A DNA stretch of 63,184 nucleotides from Betaproteobacteria bacterium (GTDB lineage: Bacteria; Pseudomonadota; Gammaproteobacteria; Burkholderiales; Casimicrobiaceae). Shown in pieces: positions 30,614 to 40,465 of the stretch. The stretch lies in assembly GCA_005881895.1 (NCBI GenBank), contig VBCG01000116.1, forward strand, positions 1-63,184, written 5' to 3'. The position numbers and the translations under genes were made by a program. The notes under the pieces are model-generated. The model saw nothing but the letters and a program-made list of their open reading frames with translations. It searched no databases and was not told the origin of the DNA. Each line of letters opens with the position of its first letter. The stretch's first letter is position 1.

Positions 30614-31003
30614 CTACTTCGTGCCGGTACTGCCGCTTGCGCCGCTTGTACCGCTACTGCTGGCCCCGCTCGCGCTGCTGCTATCCGAGCCAGATGCTCC
30701 GCTGTCGGGCTTGGCAGGCGCTGCCTGGGCGCGCCCGCTGTTGGGGTAGTAGCTCTTCTCGCAGTCCGAGCGAACCGTACCCGACATACCGAAGCAAAGT
30801 GCATTCGATGCATTTTGTGCGCTTTCGCAATCCGACTTCGCCGTCCCGATCAGTCCGGCGCACGAGCTTGCCGGAGCAGGCGCCGGTGCGGCCGCCGACT
30901 TGGCGGGCGCTTCGGTCGATACTGCCGGTGTCTCGGCAAACAATGGAGCGGCGAAAATCAACGACGTGGCACATGCGATCGCACTCAGTCTCCAAGGTTT
31001 CAT
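30614..31003 (-). CDS. Secreted Ser/Gly/Ala-rich hypothetical protein
   Basis: 129 residues from the ATG behind AGGATTT (31003). The signal peptide MKPWRLSAIACATSLIFAAPLFA is clear. The mature part starts with an Ala/Pro-rich linker. A small four-cysteine motif (SCAGLIGTAKSDCESAQ, then ALCFGMSGTVRSDCEKSYY) then contains two similar units, suggesting an internal duplication. The tail is a low-complexity GASGSDSSSASGASSSG repeat. The function is unknown; it is likely periplasmic or surface-exposed. Confidence 0.65.
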   Translation of the reverse strand: MKPWRLSAIACATSLIFAAPLFAETPAVSTEAPAKSAAAPAPAPASSCAGLIGTAKSDCESAQNASNALCFGMSGTVRSDCEKSYYPNSGRAQAAPAKPDSGASGSDSSSASGASSSGTSGASGSTGTK

Positions 31004-31350
31004 AAATCCTCCGTTCGTGAAACGAACACGTTGCGATGCCAGGCCCACGCCAATCGACAAATGCGGCTGCAAGGCCGCGACCGGGAGAGCCCGCCCTCAT
31101 GCTGAACAGCCCGATGGATATCGATGCCTAGCGCATGTTGATCGCCGCTGGGCATCGACTTAGCTACTCGATGCGCTGTCGCGAGTCATAACCTAGCAGG
31201 CGACGTGCCAAGTGGCGATGCGCGATTTCTGCTATGGAATCCGCGCGCGCCGGCCGTCAAGGCGTCTTGGTGGAGAAAATCCTGATGAGGCGGCATGCAT
31301 CTTTTACCTACGTCGTAGGCGAATCTGAATGCCCTCCCACGCGCCTTCGC
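31004..31350. other. Intergenic stretch without a supported gene
   Basis: About 350 bp between the secreted protein and the terminator of the glycine-zipper gene. Short ORFs on both strands have no family features, and no tRNA or sRNA signal was recognised. Confidence 0.5.
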
Positions 31351-31377
31351 AAAAAGAAAGCGGCCTCGCAAGGCCGC
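31351..31377 (-). terminator. Rho-independent terminator for the glycine-zipper gene
   Basis: On the minus strand GCGGCCT-TGCG-AGGCCGC is followed by TTTCTTTTT, a perfect 7-bp stem with a U-tract, 27 bp after the stop codon. Confidence 0.88.
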
Positions 31378-31403
31378 GTGACTTTCGTCGAATCCAGCGA
31401 AAA

Positions 31404-32231
31404 TTATCCGCGCGGTTCGCCGTTGATGTTGACCATGACGCTGCGACCAGGAGGCGTGCTCGTTTGCATATGATGCAGGATGCCGCGGAAATGATAAGTG
31501 ACGTCCCAATACTCCGGACGCGTGTGCGTTTGCACAGTGGCGCAGCGCTGAACGTCCTGGCTGTAGACTTGCGAGCCGCCGCGACCGATATTGGCGCCGA
31601 TTGCCGCCCCAGCTACTGCACCGCCGGCAGTGGCCACATCCCTGCCGCGCCCGCTGCCGATCTGGTGCCCGAGCACGCCGCCAATCACTGCGCCGGCAAT
31701 CGCACCGGGTACATTGGCCGCATCGCTGCGATCTTCGACGACTTGCTGGCGCTCGACCCAGCAGCGCTGCTCGGGGGCACCGACGATTGCGCGCACCGAC
31801 GTGACCGGCACTTCGTATAGCCGCTCATGAGGGCGTTGCTGATACTCGTAGCCGGGTGCCACGAATGCAACCGGCTCACCGCCGACTCGATACGCGCCGC
31901 CGCGGTGATGCGCAACATAGACGTTGTTGTACCAACTCTCCTGGACGAAATAGACCGGTTGGCCGCACGCGTTGTATCGGGCGCAGTGTTTGGACCAGTT
32001 CTTTGCATGTCCCGGCGGGACGTGCAGATAGATCGGAAGGGACGATACATGCGCCGGCCCGGGTTGGATGACGATCGGTTGCGCGTAGACGAGCTGCGGT
32101 GGCGGAAGACTGCCGATTTCGACGCGACCGTAGAAACCGGGTTGGCCGACGCTAACCGAAACACCGACGTCAGAAGCAAGCGCCGGCGCGCTGATCGTCA
32201 GCGCGGCGATCGCGTATACGAATCGTTTCAT
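31404..32231 (-). CDS. Glycine-zipper 2TM envelope protein
   Basis: 275 residues with a signal peptide (MKRFVYAIAALTISAPALAS). The N-terminal half is a Pro/Tyr-rich periplasmic domain with HVPPGHAKNWSKHCARYNACGQPVYFVQ. The C-terminal half has the 17-kDa-antigen type glycine zipper (VPGAIAGAVIGGVLGHQIGSGRGRDVATAGGAVAGAAIGANIG). A short beta domain ending VTYHFRGILHHMQTSTPPG follows, typical of outer-membrane-associated SlyB/Rick_17kDa-like proteins. It has its own terminator and is probably monocistronic. Confidence 0.85.
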   Translation of the reverse strand: MKRFVYAIAALTISAPALASDVGVSVSVGQPGFYGRVEIGSLPPPQLVYAQPIVIQPGPAHVSSLPIYLHVPPGHAKNWSKHCARYNACGQPVYFVQESWYNNVYVAHHRGGAYRVGGEPVAFVAPGYEYQQRPHERLYEVPVTSVRAIVGAPEQRCWVERQQVVEDRSDAANVPGAIAGAVIGGVLGHQIGSGRGRDVATAGGAVAGAAIGANIGRGGSQVYSQDVQRCATVQTHTRPEYWDVTYHFRGILHHMQTSTPPGRSVMVNINGEPRG

Positions 32232-32326
32232 GGCGACTCCCCTTCGATGGCACCCGCGTATTATGACATTGGCATGGTCGCGCGATGCTACCGTTCATCG
32301 GGACGACGGTAGAGCCCGGTGCCCTT

Positions 32327-33658
32327 CTAGGCTTCCATCAAACGACCTTCGTCCTCCCTCAAGTGTCCGTTCCGCCGCGTTTCCGGCATCAAAATGGCCG
32401 CGATCAACGCGATGCCGCCCATCAGCGTCACATACCAGAAGAACGTCGATTCCATGCCGATCGACTTGAACCACAACGCGACGTATTCCGCGCTGCCGCC
32501 GAATGCAGCATTGGCGAGCGCATACGAGAGCCCGACGCCGAGCGCGCGCACGTGCATCGGAAACAGCTCCGCCTTCACGAGCCCGCTGATCGACGTGTAG
32601 AAGCTCACGCCCGCCAACGCCAGGATCGCCCAGCCGAATGCAGCGTATGGGTCCGCGACATGCGCGAGCGCGCTCAAGATCGGCACTGTGGCGACCACCG
32701 TGAACACACCGAAGCACAGCATCGAATTGCGGCGCCCGATCTTGTCTGCCAGTGCGCCAAACACGGGCTGCAGCAGCATGTAGCAGAACAGCACGACCGT
32801 CATGACGCGGCTTGCGATCTTGGCGTCCATGCCGGCGGTGTTCACCAGATACTTCTGCATGTACGTGGTGAAGGTGTAGAAGACGAGCGAGCCGCCGGCC
32901 GTGAATCCCAGGACGGTGAAAAACGAACGCGGATAGCGAAAGACACCCTTCAGGGTTCCCGCCTCTTTCTCGCGGCGTGCCGAAGCGGATGTTGTTTCGG
33001 CGAGGGAGCGCCGCAGAAAAAAGGCGATCACCGCCGCCACGGCGCCGATCGCGAACGGAATGCGCCAGCCCCACGCCTTGAGCTCGGTATCCGATAGAAA
33101 TTGTTGAATGATGACCAACACGAGCACTGCGAGCAGTTGGCCGCCGATCAACGTCACATATTGAAACGACGCAAAGAAACCGCGGTGTCCATGCAGCGCG
33201 ACCTCGCTCATGTACGTCGCGCTGGTGCCGTACTCGCCACCCACGGACAGGCCCTGCAAGAGCCGCGCGAACAGCAGCAGGAACGGTGCAGCAAGCCCGA
33301 TGGTCGCGTACGTCGGCAGTACGGCGACGAGCAGCGAACCCGCGCACATCAGGATCACCGCGATCATCATCGATGTTCGGCGGCCGCGCTTGTCGGCAAT
33401 ACGGCCGAACAGCCAGCTGCCGATGGGTCGCATCAAAAAACCCGCACCGAAGACGCCCGCAGCGTTGAGAAGCTGCGTCGTCTGGTCGCCCGCGGGAAAA
33501 AATTCCGACGCGAAATAAAGCGCGGTGAACGAATAGACGTAAAAGTCGTACCACTCGACGAGATTGCCGGAGGAGCCGCCGACGATCGCCCAGATGCGCC
33601 GTGCGGTCTCCGTCATGCCAATGCTATGGTGCGGGTGCGGCTCTACGATCGTCGCCAT
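32327..33658 (-). CDS. MFS transporter, metabolite:H+ symporter (MHS) family
   Basis: Inner-membrane proton symporter of 443 residues with 12 membrane helices, close to KgtP/ShiA/ProP-type carriers. The N-terminal [14 protein letters not shown], the loop [13 protein letters not shown] and [20 protein letters not shown] are diagnostic of MHS. I start at ATG 33658 ([12 protein letters not shown]), 5 bp after GGAG; the track start adds 11 residues. The substrate is probably a dicarboxylate or an osmolyte, but it cannot be fixed from sequence. Confidence 0.9.
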   Translation of the reverse strand: MATIVEPHPHHSIGMTETARRIWAIVGGSSGNLVEWYDFYVYSFTALYFASEFFPAGDQTTQLLNAAGVFGAGFLMRPIGSWLFGRIADKRGRRTSMMIAVILMCAGSLLVAVLPTYATIGLAAPFLLLFARLLQGLSVGGEYGTSATYMSEVALHGHRGFFASFQYVTLIGGQLLAVLVLVIIQQFLSDTELKAWGWRIPFAIGAVAAVIAFFLRRSLAETTSASARREKEAGTLKGVFRYPRSFFTVLGFTAGGSLVFYTFTTYMQKYLVNTAGMDAKIASRVMTVVLFCYMLLQPVFGALADKIGRRNSMLCFGVFTVVATVPILSALAHVADPYAAFGWAILALAGVSFYTSISGLVKAELFPMHVRALGVGLSYALANAAFGGSAEYVALWFKSIGMESTFFWYVTLMGGIALIAAILMPETRRNGHLREDEGRLMEA

Positions 33659-33751
33659 AGTTGCTCCTACGCCGACATCTCGCGTCACCATCGCGTCACC
33701 GGCGCGACCCGATCGAAGGCGATGATCGGGCCCGCGTTACTTTCGACGCAG

Positions 33752-34657
33752 TTACTGTTGCTTGTCGCGATCAGGTCCGCCTGCGCCGCGTCCCTCGGGC
33801 GGTCCCTTCCCTTCTTGTTGTCCCTTCCCTTCTTGTTGTCCCTTCCCTTGTTGTTGTCCGCCTCTTTCGGAAGGCGGTCCGGCTTCGGGTCGTCCCGCTG
33901 GCTCAGGCCGTCCCGCGGATTCGGGCGGTCGTCCCTCTGGTGGTCGGCCTTCAGGCGGTCTGCCCGCTGGCGGACGTCCTTCAGGCGGACGCGCCGATTG
34001 CAATGACTGGGCCGCTTGCGGCGCCGGCATCGATTGCGGCGGCTGTCCAGCTTGCTGCGAGCGAGTTCCAGACTGCGGCGATGGCTGTGTCGCTTGAGAC
34101 TGCGATTGCGGCGGTGCTTGTGCCGGTTGGGCCGCTTGCGGTCGCTGTGGCGGCTGCGCTTGTCCCGACGGCGGCGGTGCTGCTGCGCCCGGCGAAGGCT
34201 GTGCCGTTACCGCCGCTCGGCCCTGTGGCGGTCGGCCGCCGCGATCGACCTGCGCATGGACGCGATTTACCCAAACGTCGCGCTCGCGGTACCACGGCCG
34301 GCCGCGATAATGCGCGTCCCAATAGGCCGGCAGAGAGAACGCGACGACCGGAATGCCAAGCCGAGGACCGTATTCGATGATTACCACGCGATTGTTCTGG
34401 TACGGATAGCCGAGATCGGCCGCGTACACCCAACCGCGGGAATCGGCAAAATTGATATCGCACCAGCTCCAGTCACTCAAACATCCCGCAATCTCAACAG
34501 CGGTGTTCGGCGGCAATGTAGCGACCGGCGGATATTCGCTGCCCGGGCCGGTATAGACCTCGACGTCGCGCATCGTAAAAGCATTGTCCGCGCTCGCGGA
34601 TAACGGGATTGCGGCGACGGCGAGTGCAAACAGGATTCGAGAAGTTGCCTGTTTCAT
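33752..34657 (-). CDS. Secreted SH3-domain protein with Pro/Gln/Gly repeat tail
   Basis: 301 residues from ATG 34657, behind GGAGGG. Signal peptide MKQATSRILFALAVAAIPLSASA. A bacterial SH3_3 domain follows at about 25-85 (MRDVEVYTGPGSEYPPVATLPPNTAVEIAGCLSDWSWCDI), and an aromatic region contains YWDAHYRGRPWYRERDVWVNRVH. The last 160 residues are low-complexity: PPQ/AQ-rich, then GRPPEGRPPE repeats and GKGQQE repeats. It is likely a cell-wall-associated or periplasmic protein. Confidence 0.82.
   Translation of the reverse strand: MKQATSRILFALAVAAIPLSASADNAFTMRDVEVYTGPGSEYPPVATLPPNTAVEIAGCLSDWSWCDINFADSRGWVYAADLGYPYQNNRVVIIEYGPRLGIPVVAFSLPAYWDAHYRGRPWYRERDVWVNRVHAQVDRGGRPPQGRAAVTAQPSPGAAAPPPSGQAQPPQRPQAAQPAQAPPQSQSQATQPSPQSGTRSQQAGQPPQSMPAPQAAQSLQSARPPEGRPPAGRPPEGRPPEGRPPESAGRPEPAGRPEAGPPSERGGQQQGKGQQEGKGQQEGKGPPEGRGAGGPDRDKQQ
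33811..33860. repeat. Tandem ~18-bp repeats coding GKGQQE
   Basis: CTTCCCTTCTTGTTGTCC recurs about three times with one variant. It encodes the GKGQQEGKGQQEGKG tail of the SH3 protein and is a likely site of slippage. Confidence 0.8.
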
Positions 34658-34779
34658 GGAACCCTCCGTTGCGTGAATCAAAGTTCGATCCACGCTCCGT
34701 CGCCGTGGTTCCAATGCGGCATCATTGTTCGTGATGCAACGCTGTGGTCGGCAATCTTTGCAACGTCCATCACATCGGA

Positions 34780-34806
34780 CGCCTGTCGGCGCCGCACCGA
34801 CAGGCG
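34780..34806. repeat. Perfect 10-bp stem-loop downstream of the SMP-30 gene
   Basis: CGCCTGTCGG-CGCCGCA-CCGACAGGCG, 24 bp after the gene end on the minus strand. There is no T-tract, so it is a transcript-stabilising or Rho-type 3' end at best. The remaining 34658-34829 spacer shows nothing else. Confidence 0.6.
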
Positions 34807-34829
34807 CGCGGCACGCTTGCGTCGACGCG

Positions 34830-36065
34830 TCAGCCCGGTGCGGCCCCCTGCGTCGCCGTGTAGACCGCGTAGAGCGATTGGCTCGCCGCCATGAACAAAC
34901 GGTTGCGTTTGGGGCCGCCGAAGCAAACGTTGCCGCAAATTTCCGGCAGCCGGATGCGCCCGATGAGTTGGCCTTGCGGCGTCCACACCGTCACGCCGCT
35001 GTAACCGACGCTGCGACCCGCATTGCTCGAGCACCACAGATTGCCATCGACGTCGGCCCGCACGCCGTCGGGTCCGCACTTGACGCCGTCGATCATGAAA
35101 TTGTTGAAGAGCTTGCCGTTCGAAAGCTTGTTGTCGGCACCGACGTCGAAGACATACATGTCGTCTTTGCCGCCGCTGTGCGTGTCGCCGGGTCCTTGAC
35201 CGGTGCTGACGACATAAAGCTTCTTGTAGTCCGGCGAGAAACACAGTCCGTTCGGATCGGGGACTTGATCCTCACGCACGACCAAATCGACCTTGCCGCT
35301 CTTGTCGACACGGTACACGCTCGTCGGCAGCTCGCGCTTATAGCTGCCGATCTCGGGCGGCTGCCCGAGCCTCGAATTGATTCGACCGGGACGGTTCGCG
35401 GGTCCGCCAGCGGCGTCCACTGTTCCCTCGTAGAGCTGTGCCCCATACGGCGGGTCGGTGAACCAGTAGCTGCCATCCGGGTGGGGCACGACATCGTTCG
35501 GCGAATTGAGACGTTTGCCATCGAACTGCGACGCGATGATGGTCACCGAGCCATCGAGCTCATAGCGCACGACGCGACGCGTCAGGTGCTCGCAGGAGAG
35601 CTGGCGTCCCTGAAAATCGAATGTGTTGCCGTTGCTGTTGTTCGATGGTGCGCGAAAAACGGTGACGCGGCCGTCGTCCTCGATCCAGCGAAGCTGGCGG
35701 TTGTTTGGAATGTCGCTCCAGACGAGATACTTGCCTTCGGCGTTCCACGCCGGACCTTCCGACCACAAAGCGCCGGTCCACAAACGCTGAATCGGCGCGT
35801 TCGGTTGGCGCATACCGTCGAAAGCGGGCTCGATCGTGAGAACGTCGGGATCGGTGAAATACGTCGTCGGCGCGCCGCGCGGGCTGAAGTCGCGCGGCGG
35901 CTGCGTGATCGTGCTCGGCGGCCCAACGGGCACGCTCGCTGGACTCTGTGCGGCGGCAAGTCGCGGGGCCAATATCGCGGCGCCCAACGCAACGCCCACG
36001 GTGCGAATCGCATTGCGTCGCGATGTCGACGCGACCGCGTTCGGAACACCAGCTTCGTGAGTCAT
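34830..36065 (-). CDS. SMP-30/gluconolactonase-family protein with Tat signal
   Basis: 411 residues from ATG 36065, 6 bp after GGAGG. The N-terminus STSRRNAIRTVGVALGAAILAPRLAAAQ is a twin-arginine-type signal, so it is probably exported folded. The six-bladed beta-propeller shows the family metal residues: the Glu of LWSEGPAWNAEGKYLVWSDIPNNR, the Asn of RLNSPNDVVPHPDGSYWFTDPPYG, and the later PDPNGLCFSPDYKKLYV and DGVRADVDGNLW. Likely a periplasmic calcium-dependent lactonase; the substrate is unknown. Confidence 0.9.
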   Translation of the reverse strand: MTHEAGVPNAVASTSRRNAIRTVGVALGAAILAPRLAAAQSPASVPVGPPSTITQPPRDFSPRGAPTTYFTDPDVLTIEPAFDGMRQPNAPIQRLWTGALWSEGPAWNAEGKYLVWSDIPNNRQLRWIEDDGRVTVFRAPSNNSNGNTFDFQGRQLSCEHLTRRVVRYELDGSVTIIASQFDGKRLNSPNDVVPHPDGSYWFTDPPYGAQLYEGTVDAAGGPANRPGRINSRLGQPPEIGSYKRELPTSVYRVDKSGKVDLVVREDQVPDPNGLCFSPDYKKLYVVSTGQGPGDTHSGGKDDMYVFDVGADNKLSNGKLFNNFMIDGVKCGPDGVRADVDGNLWCSSNAGRSVGYSGVTVWTPQGQLIGRIRLPEICGNVCFGGPKRNRLFMAASQSLYAVYTATQGAAPG

Positions 36066-36161
36066 TTCCACCCTCCTCTCACCCGGTTGTTCGAAGATGC
36101 CCCCGCGGCAGGTTAGCACTCCAGCGCGCGCAAATCACGCGGCGGCGCGAGAACGTCGATC

Positions 36162-36866
36162 CTATGGCGTCCACTGCACGCGTATGCCCGCGATGGTCCA
36201 CCACGCCGTCGATTCGCCGCCGATGCGATTGCCATAGCTCAAGTAGACTTCGAGTCGATTGCGAATGGCCACGTAGCGCGCACCCAGCTGGAACTTGGAC
36301 CGCCCCGGCTCATCGCGAAAAATTTCGCTTAACAATTGGAGACGGTCGAACAACGCGTATTGGAGCGCCGCGCCCGCTAGCGCGTAAGTCCCGACACCAT
36401 ACGTGTTCGCGAGTCCGAGATTGACGTCGACTTCGACGTTGTTCGACGGATTGAATGACGCGAGTGCTTTTCCGTAGTAGGTCTGAAACGCCACACGGCC
36501 GTGCGGCGCACCGGTGTCGCGTTGCGCTCCGGCGGAAGCGCCGACGGACCATGCACGGTCGCCGGGCGGAATCAACACTGTCTTCGCCTGCAGTTGGAGA
36601 AGGCTCGACCGATCACCATCATCCGCCATTGTCCGCGCGCCGCCCGCGGTGATCTCGAGCGCGCCAAGGGGATTGCACGCGGGCAACGCCCAGACTTCGC
36701 GGCCGCCGTGAAAGGACTGGACCCAGGCTTCCAGCTGGCACGCCTTGGCGTCAACGAGGGCGACGTTGTCGGTCGCGAGCGGCTGCCCGGCGTTGGCGGA
36801 CAACGTTGCGATCACGGACAGTACACAAGCGATGGCGCCAGGCCGCGTCAGTTTGTGATTGAACAC
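36162..36866 (-). CDS. Secreted/outer-membrane beta-rich hypothetical protein
   Basis: 234 residues from GTG 36866 with an AAGGGGAG ribosome-binding site. The N-terminal signal-like segment is ACVLSVIATLSANAG. The rest alternates short amphipathic beta strands (LLQLQAKTVLIPPG, WSVGASAGAQRD, VAFQTYYGKALASF, VEVDVNLGLANTYG, FQLGARYVAIRNRLEVYLSYG) and ends with an aromatic strand (RVQWTP). This suggests a small outer-membrane barrel. I do not recognise a named family. Confidence 0.6.
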   Translation of the reverse strand: MFNHKLTRPGAIACVLSVIATLSANAGQPLATDNVALVDAKACQLEAWVQSFHGGREVWALPACNPLGALEITAGGARTMADDGDRSSLLQLQAKTVLIPPGDRAWSVGASAGAQRDTGAPHGRVAFQTYYGKALASFNPSNNVEVDVNLGLANTYGVGTYALAGAALQYALFDRLQLLSEIFRDEPGRSKFQLGARYVAIRNRLEVYLSYGNRIGGESTAWWTIAGIRVQWTP

Positions 36867-36891
36867 CGCGTGAGCTCCCCTTCGTGTGCGG

Positions 36892-37467
36892 TCAATCGAT
36901 CGAGCGCGCAGCCGCGTCGAACGCCGAAGGCGGCACGACCCTGTATCCTTCGGTGCCGGCCGATGCGCACAGATCACCCCACGCATCGACCGCCAAGCTG
37001 CGCGCCACCATCACGATGAAGGCCGGCCGCTCATCCACCTTGTAGAGCAACGCGTTAATGTGGCCCAGCACGCTTTGCGCGCAACGTCCCGCCGGAAACG
37101 CACTCGGATGCAAGTCGAGCGGACAACTTCGGTTCAGCGCTCGCGCCGCACGCGCTCCCGCCATCATCCAGCCGACGTAACTTGACGAGACATCGAACAA
37201 TGCGCCACCCGCCGTATTCAATGCCGTGCGCGTAACGTCGAACTCGTTGCGCCGCAACGCCGGTCCCGCCACCAGAAGCCACGACCTCGGCCCGAGCCAT
37301 AGCACTGTTTTGCCGGCGCTACGCGTACTGGTGTTCGGTTCCAGCGGCAATGGCAATCCGAGCAAACGCTCTGCTGCGGAGACGAACGACGATTGCGCCG
37401 GATTGCCGCGAACGTTCCATGCGAGCGCGAACAAAACCTCGCCCAGCGTGACGCCATGGTCAGCCAC
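36892..37467 (-). CDS. soxG: Sarcosine oxidase gamma subunit
   Basis: The smallest folate-binding-type subunit of heterotetrameric sarcosine oxidase, 191 residues from GTG 37467. This start overlaps the soxA stop by 8 bp; the track start at 37737 runs antiphase through soxA. Family patterns include LWLGPRSWLLVAG, FDVSSSYVGWMMAGARA, LNRSCPLDLHPSAFPAGRCAQSVLGHINALLYK and the terminal Ser/Trp region. Last gene of soxBDAG. Confidence 0.88.
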   Translation of the reverse strand: MADHGVTLGEVLFALAWNVRGNPAQSSFVSAAERLLGLPLPLEPNTSTRSAGKTVLWLGPRSWLLVAGPALRRNEFDVTRTALNTAGGALFDVSSSYVGWMMAGARAARALNRSCPLDLHPSAFPAGRCAQSVLGHINALLYKVDERPAFIVMVARSLAVDAWGDLCASAGTEGYRVVPPSAFDAAARSID

Positions 37468-40465
37468 GAAGCCGCTCTCCGCTGGGATCGATGAAGCATG
37501 ACGGGCCGACCTTGACTCGGACTTTTGCGTCGGCAAGCGGTGAGACGGCCCACAACGTTTCGCCGTAACGCGAACGGCCACCGGATAGGAGCGCAAGCGC
37601 GATCCACGCATCAAGGTTCGGACTGAAGCACCACGACGTGACGTGCCCCAGCGTCGGGTTGGGCGTTGCGCGATCAGGATCCGCGACAAGCTTTGCGCCT
37701 CGCGGCATCGGTGCGCCGCGCTGCGCGGTGAGCCCAACCAATTGCCAGCGGTCGGGCGCGTTCAACGCCGGACGCGTTAACAGCGGCTTGCCGATGCACC
37801 ACTTAGTCGGATTGACGAGCTTCTCCATGCCGATATCCGCGGCGGTCGTGCGGCCGTCGATCTCGGAGCCGATCACCACGTGACCTTTTTCGACGCGCAA
37901 CGTGTTCATCGCCTCGGTGCCGTAGGGCATGATGCCGAATGCCTGACCGGCATCGAGCACGGCCTCCCACACCACGCGACCTTGACTCGAAGGTACGTGG
38001 ATTTCGTAAGCGAGCTCGCCCGAGTAGCTGATGCGGAAGACGCGCGCGGAGATGTCTCCGTTCGCTATGCGCGCGCGGCATGCAGCCACGGCAAGAAACG
38101 GAAACGCTTCGTTGGAAACATCGATGTCGACCAGCTGCGCGAGCACCTTTCGCGCCTTTGGTCCGGAGAGCGCGGCGGCCGCCCACTGCTCGGTGACCGA
38201 TGTCGCGTAGACGTCGAGCTCCGGCCAGTCGATCTGCAGCAGCCGATCGATGTGCTGCATGATCGAAACCGCATTCGCCGTTGTGGTCGTCATCAAGTAA
38301 TGCGTCGCGTCGAGACGCGATGTCGTCCCGTCGTCGCGCACGATGCCATCCTCGCGCAACATCACGCCGTAGCGGCAGCGGCCGATCTGCAGCGTGTCCC
38401 AGCGATTGATGTAGATGCGATCGAGCAGCGCAGGAACGTCGCGTCCCTGCAGCTCGATCTTGCCGAGCGTGGAAACGTCCACGATGCCGACGTTTTCGCG
38501 GACATTGTGCGCCTCGCGATTGGCCGCGGCGTCCTCGGATTCGCCGGGCCGCGGATACGAGTGGGGCCGCTTCCACAAACCCGCATTGACCAAGCGCGCA
38601 CCGTGCTCTTCATGCCAAGCGTGCATCCCCGTGTACCGCGTGGGTTCGACGTGCGGACCCTGCGCGTGTCCCGGGAATGCGCCGAGGGTTACCGGCGTGT
38701 AAGGCGGGCGGAACGTCGTCGTGCCGACTTCAGGAATTGATAACCCAAGCTGTTCGCCCAAGAGCGCGAGCCCGATGACATTGCTCGTCTTGCCCTGGTC
38801 GGTGCCCATGCCAAGCGTTGTGTAGCGCTTCAGGTGCTCGGCAGCCTGATATCCCTCGCGCGTCGCCAATGCAATGTCGGCAACCGTCACATCGTTCTGG
38901 AGATCGACAAAGGACTTTGCACGTCGGTGATGTGACGCAACGGCCCAGAATGGCTCTACTGCCACGGGATTCGCGCGGCGTGTCGGCGGCGCGGGCGTCG
39001 ATCCGGTAATGTGGAGACCCGCACGCTCGACGGCGGCAGCGCCTGCCGCTTCTCCGTCCGCGATGGCTTCCGCCAGCGAAAAGTGTCCATTCACCGCGCC
39101 CGCAGGAATGATCGGCCACGGCGATGCGTCCGGGAAAAAGCTTGCCGTCATCGGGTCATACTTGAGCGACCCGCGCGCCTGCGAGAAGAGATGCACGGCG
39201 GGACTGTAGCCGCCCGACACCGCGGTGACGTCGCAGTCGAATGATTTCGCGGCCCCGCCGGCGCGCGGTACGACGTCGACGCTTGACACGCGCAATCGAC
39301 CGCGTGCGCGTGCAATGACGGACGCCGGTAGCAGCACAAGACCGGTTGCGCGCGCTCGTGCAGGCAGTGCGCCGCCGAGTTGCGACTCCTGCCGCACATC
39401 GACGATCGCGGAAATCCTAACGCCGGCCTCGTGCAACCCCAGCGCCGCTCCGTAAGCGCCATCGTTGTTCGCAAAGACGACCGCCTGCGTTCCAAGCCGC
39501 ACGCCGTAGCGTTTGACATATGTGAGCGCCGCGCCGGCGAGCAACGTGCCGGGCAGATCGTTGTTTGCGTACGCGATGCCGCGCTCGATCGCGCCGCTTG
39601 CCAGCACGACGGCCTTGGCGCGAATCATCCACATCCGCTGGCGCGGGAGGTGCGCGGGCGGCGACGGCAAATGATCGGTGAGCCGTTCGATCGCACCTAC
39701 CAGATTGTCGTCGTAGTAGCCGAACGCCGTCGTGCGCGAAAGCAGCGTGACGTCCGCACGCTCCGTGAGCTCGGCGATCGTCCCATCGACCCAATCAGCG
39801 GCCGGCCGGTCGTCGATCGATCCAACATCGATACCGAAGAGATGTCCGCCAAAATGCGGTGATTGCTGACACACGATGACGCGCGCGCCGGCATTGGCAG
39901 CCGCGCGAGCCGCGGCCAAGCCGGCAGGACCGCCGCCGATCACCAGCACGTCGCAATGCGCGTATTGATGCTCGTAATGGTCGGGGTCGGGAACGCCGGG
40001 CGCACGCCCCATCCCGGCCGCACGACGAATCGCGCGCTCGTACTTGAGCCACCACTTGGGTGTCGGCGGCCACATGAAGGTCTTGTAGTAAAAACCCGCA
40101 GGCAGTATCGGCGACATCGCATCGGCGATTGCGCCGGCGTCGAAACGAACGGAAGGCCAGCAGTTCTGGCTGCCCGCTACGATACCGTCGTATAGCTCCT
40201 GCACCGTTGCGCGCGTGTTGGGCTCGGTGCGCGCTGCGCGTGCGAGTTGCACCAACGCGTTGGGTTCTTCAGCGCCGGCGCTGTGAATACCGCGTGGCCT
40301 GTGATACTTGAAGCTGCGCGCCACCAGGTGCACACCATTGGCCAGCAGCGCGGAAGCGAGCGTGTCGCCGGCGTAGCCTTCGTAGCGCGTCCCGTCGTAG
40401 TCGAACGCGAGCGGGCGTGAACGATCGATCGCGCCTCCTTCCGGCAGGCGCCACGATTGCGTCAT
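37460..40465 (-). CDS. soxA: Sarcosine oxidase alpha subunit
   Basis: A 1001-residue subunit that binds NAD+, FAD-side electrons and tetrahydrofolate. Its C-terminal GCV_T-like half converts the iminium product to glycine and 5,10-methylene-THF. The N-terminal region resembles a 2Fe-2S-type fold without the cysteines (FDYDGTRYEGYAGDTLASALLANGVHLV). The dinucleotide motif VLVIGGGPAGLAAARAAANAGARV lies at about 170-193, with the aminomethyltransferase-like domain from about 600 (LGAFPGHAQGPHVEPTRYTGMHAWHEEHGA). ATG 40465 overlaps the soxD stop. Full length for the family. Confidence 0.95.
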   Translation of the reverse strand: MTQSWRLPEGGAIDRSRPLAFDYDGTRYEGYAGDTLASALLANGVHLVARSFKYHRPRGIHSAGAEEPNALVQLARAARTEPNTRATVQELYDGIVAGSQNCWPSVRFDAGAIADAMSPILPAGFYYKTFMWPPTPKWWLKYERAIRRAAGMGRAPGVPDPDHYEHQYAHCDVLVIGGGPAGLAAARAAANAGARVIVCQQSPHFGGHLFGIDVGSIDDRPAADWVDGTIAELTERADVTLLSRTTAFGYYDDNLVGAIERLTDHLPSPPAHLPRQRMWMIRAKAVVLASGAIERGIAYANNDLPGTLLAGAALTYVKRYGVRLGTQAVVFANNDGAYGAALGLHEAGVRISAIVDVRQESQLGGALPARARATGLVLLPASVIARARGRLRVSSVDVVPRAGGAAKSFDCDVTAVSGGYSPAVHLFSQARGSLKYDPMTASFFPDASPWPIIPAGAVNGHFSLAEAIADGEAAGAAAVERAGLHITGSTPAPPTRRANPVAVEPFWAVASHHRRAKSFVDLQNDVTVADIALATREGYQAAEHLKRYTTLGMGTDQGKTSNVIGLALLGEQLGLSIPEVGTTTFRPPYTPVTLGAFPGHAQGPHVEPTRYTGMHAWHEEHGARLVNAGLWKRPHSYPRPGESEDAAANREAHNVRENVGIVDVSTLGKIELQGRDVPALLDRIYINRWDTLQIGRCRYGVMLREDGIVRDDGTTSRLDATHYLMTTTTANAVSIMQHIDRLLQIDWPELDVYATSVTEQWAAAALSGPKARKVLAQLVDIDVSNEAFPFLAVAACRARIANGDISARVFRISYSGELAYEIHVPSSQGRVVWEAVLDAGQAFGIMPYGTEAMNTLRVEKGHVVIGSEIDGRTTAADIGMEKLVNPTKWCIGKPLLTRPALNAPDRWQLVGLTAQRGAPMPRGAKLVADPDRATPNPTLGHVTSWCFSPNLDAWIALALLSGGRSRYGETLWAVSPLADAKVRVKVGPSCFIDPSGERLRG

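Noticed and set aside
34725-36116. 463-codon plus-strand ORF
   Set aside because: Shadow of the SMP-30 gene, which has a Tat signal and propeller motifs.
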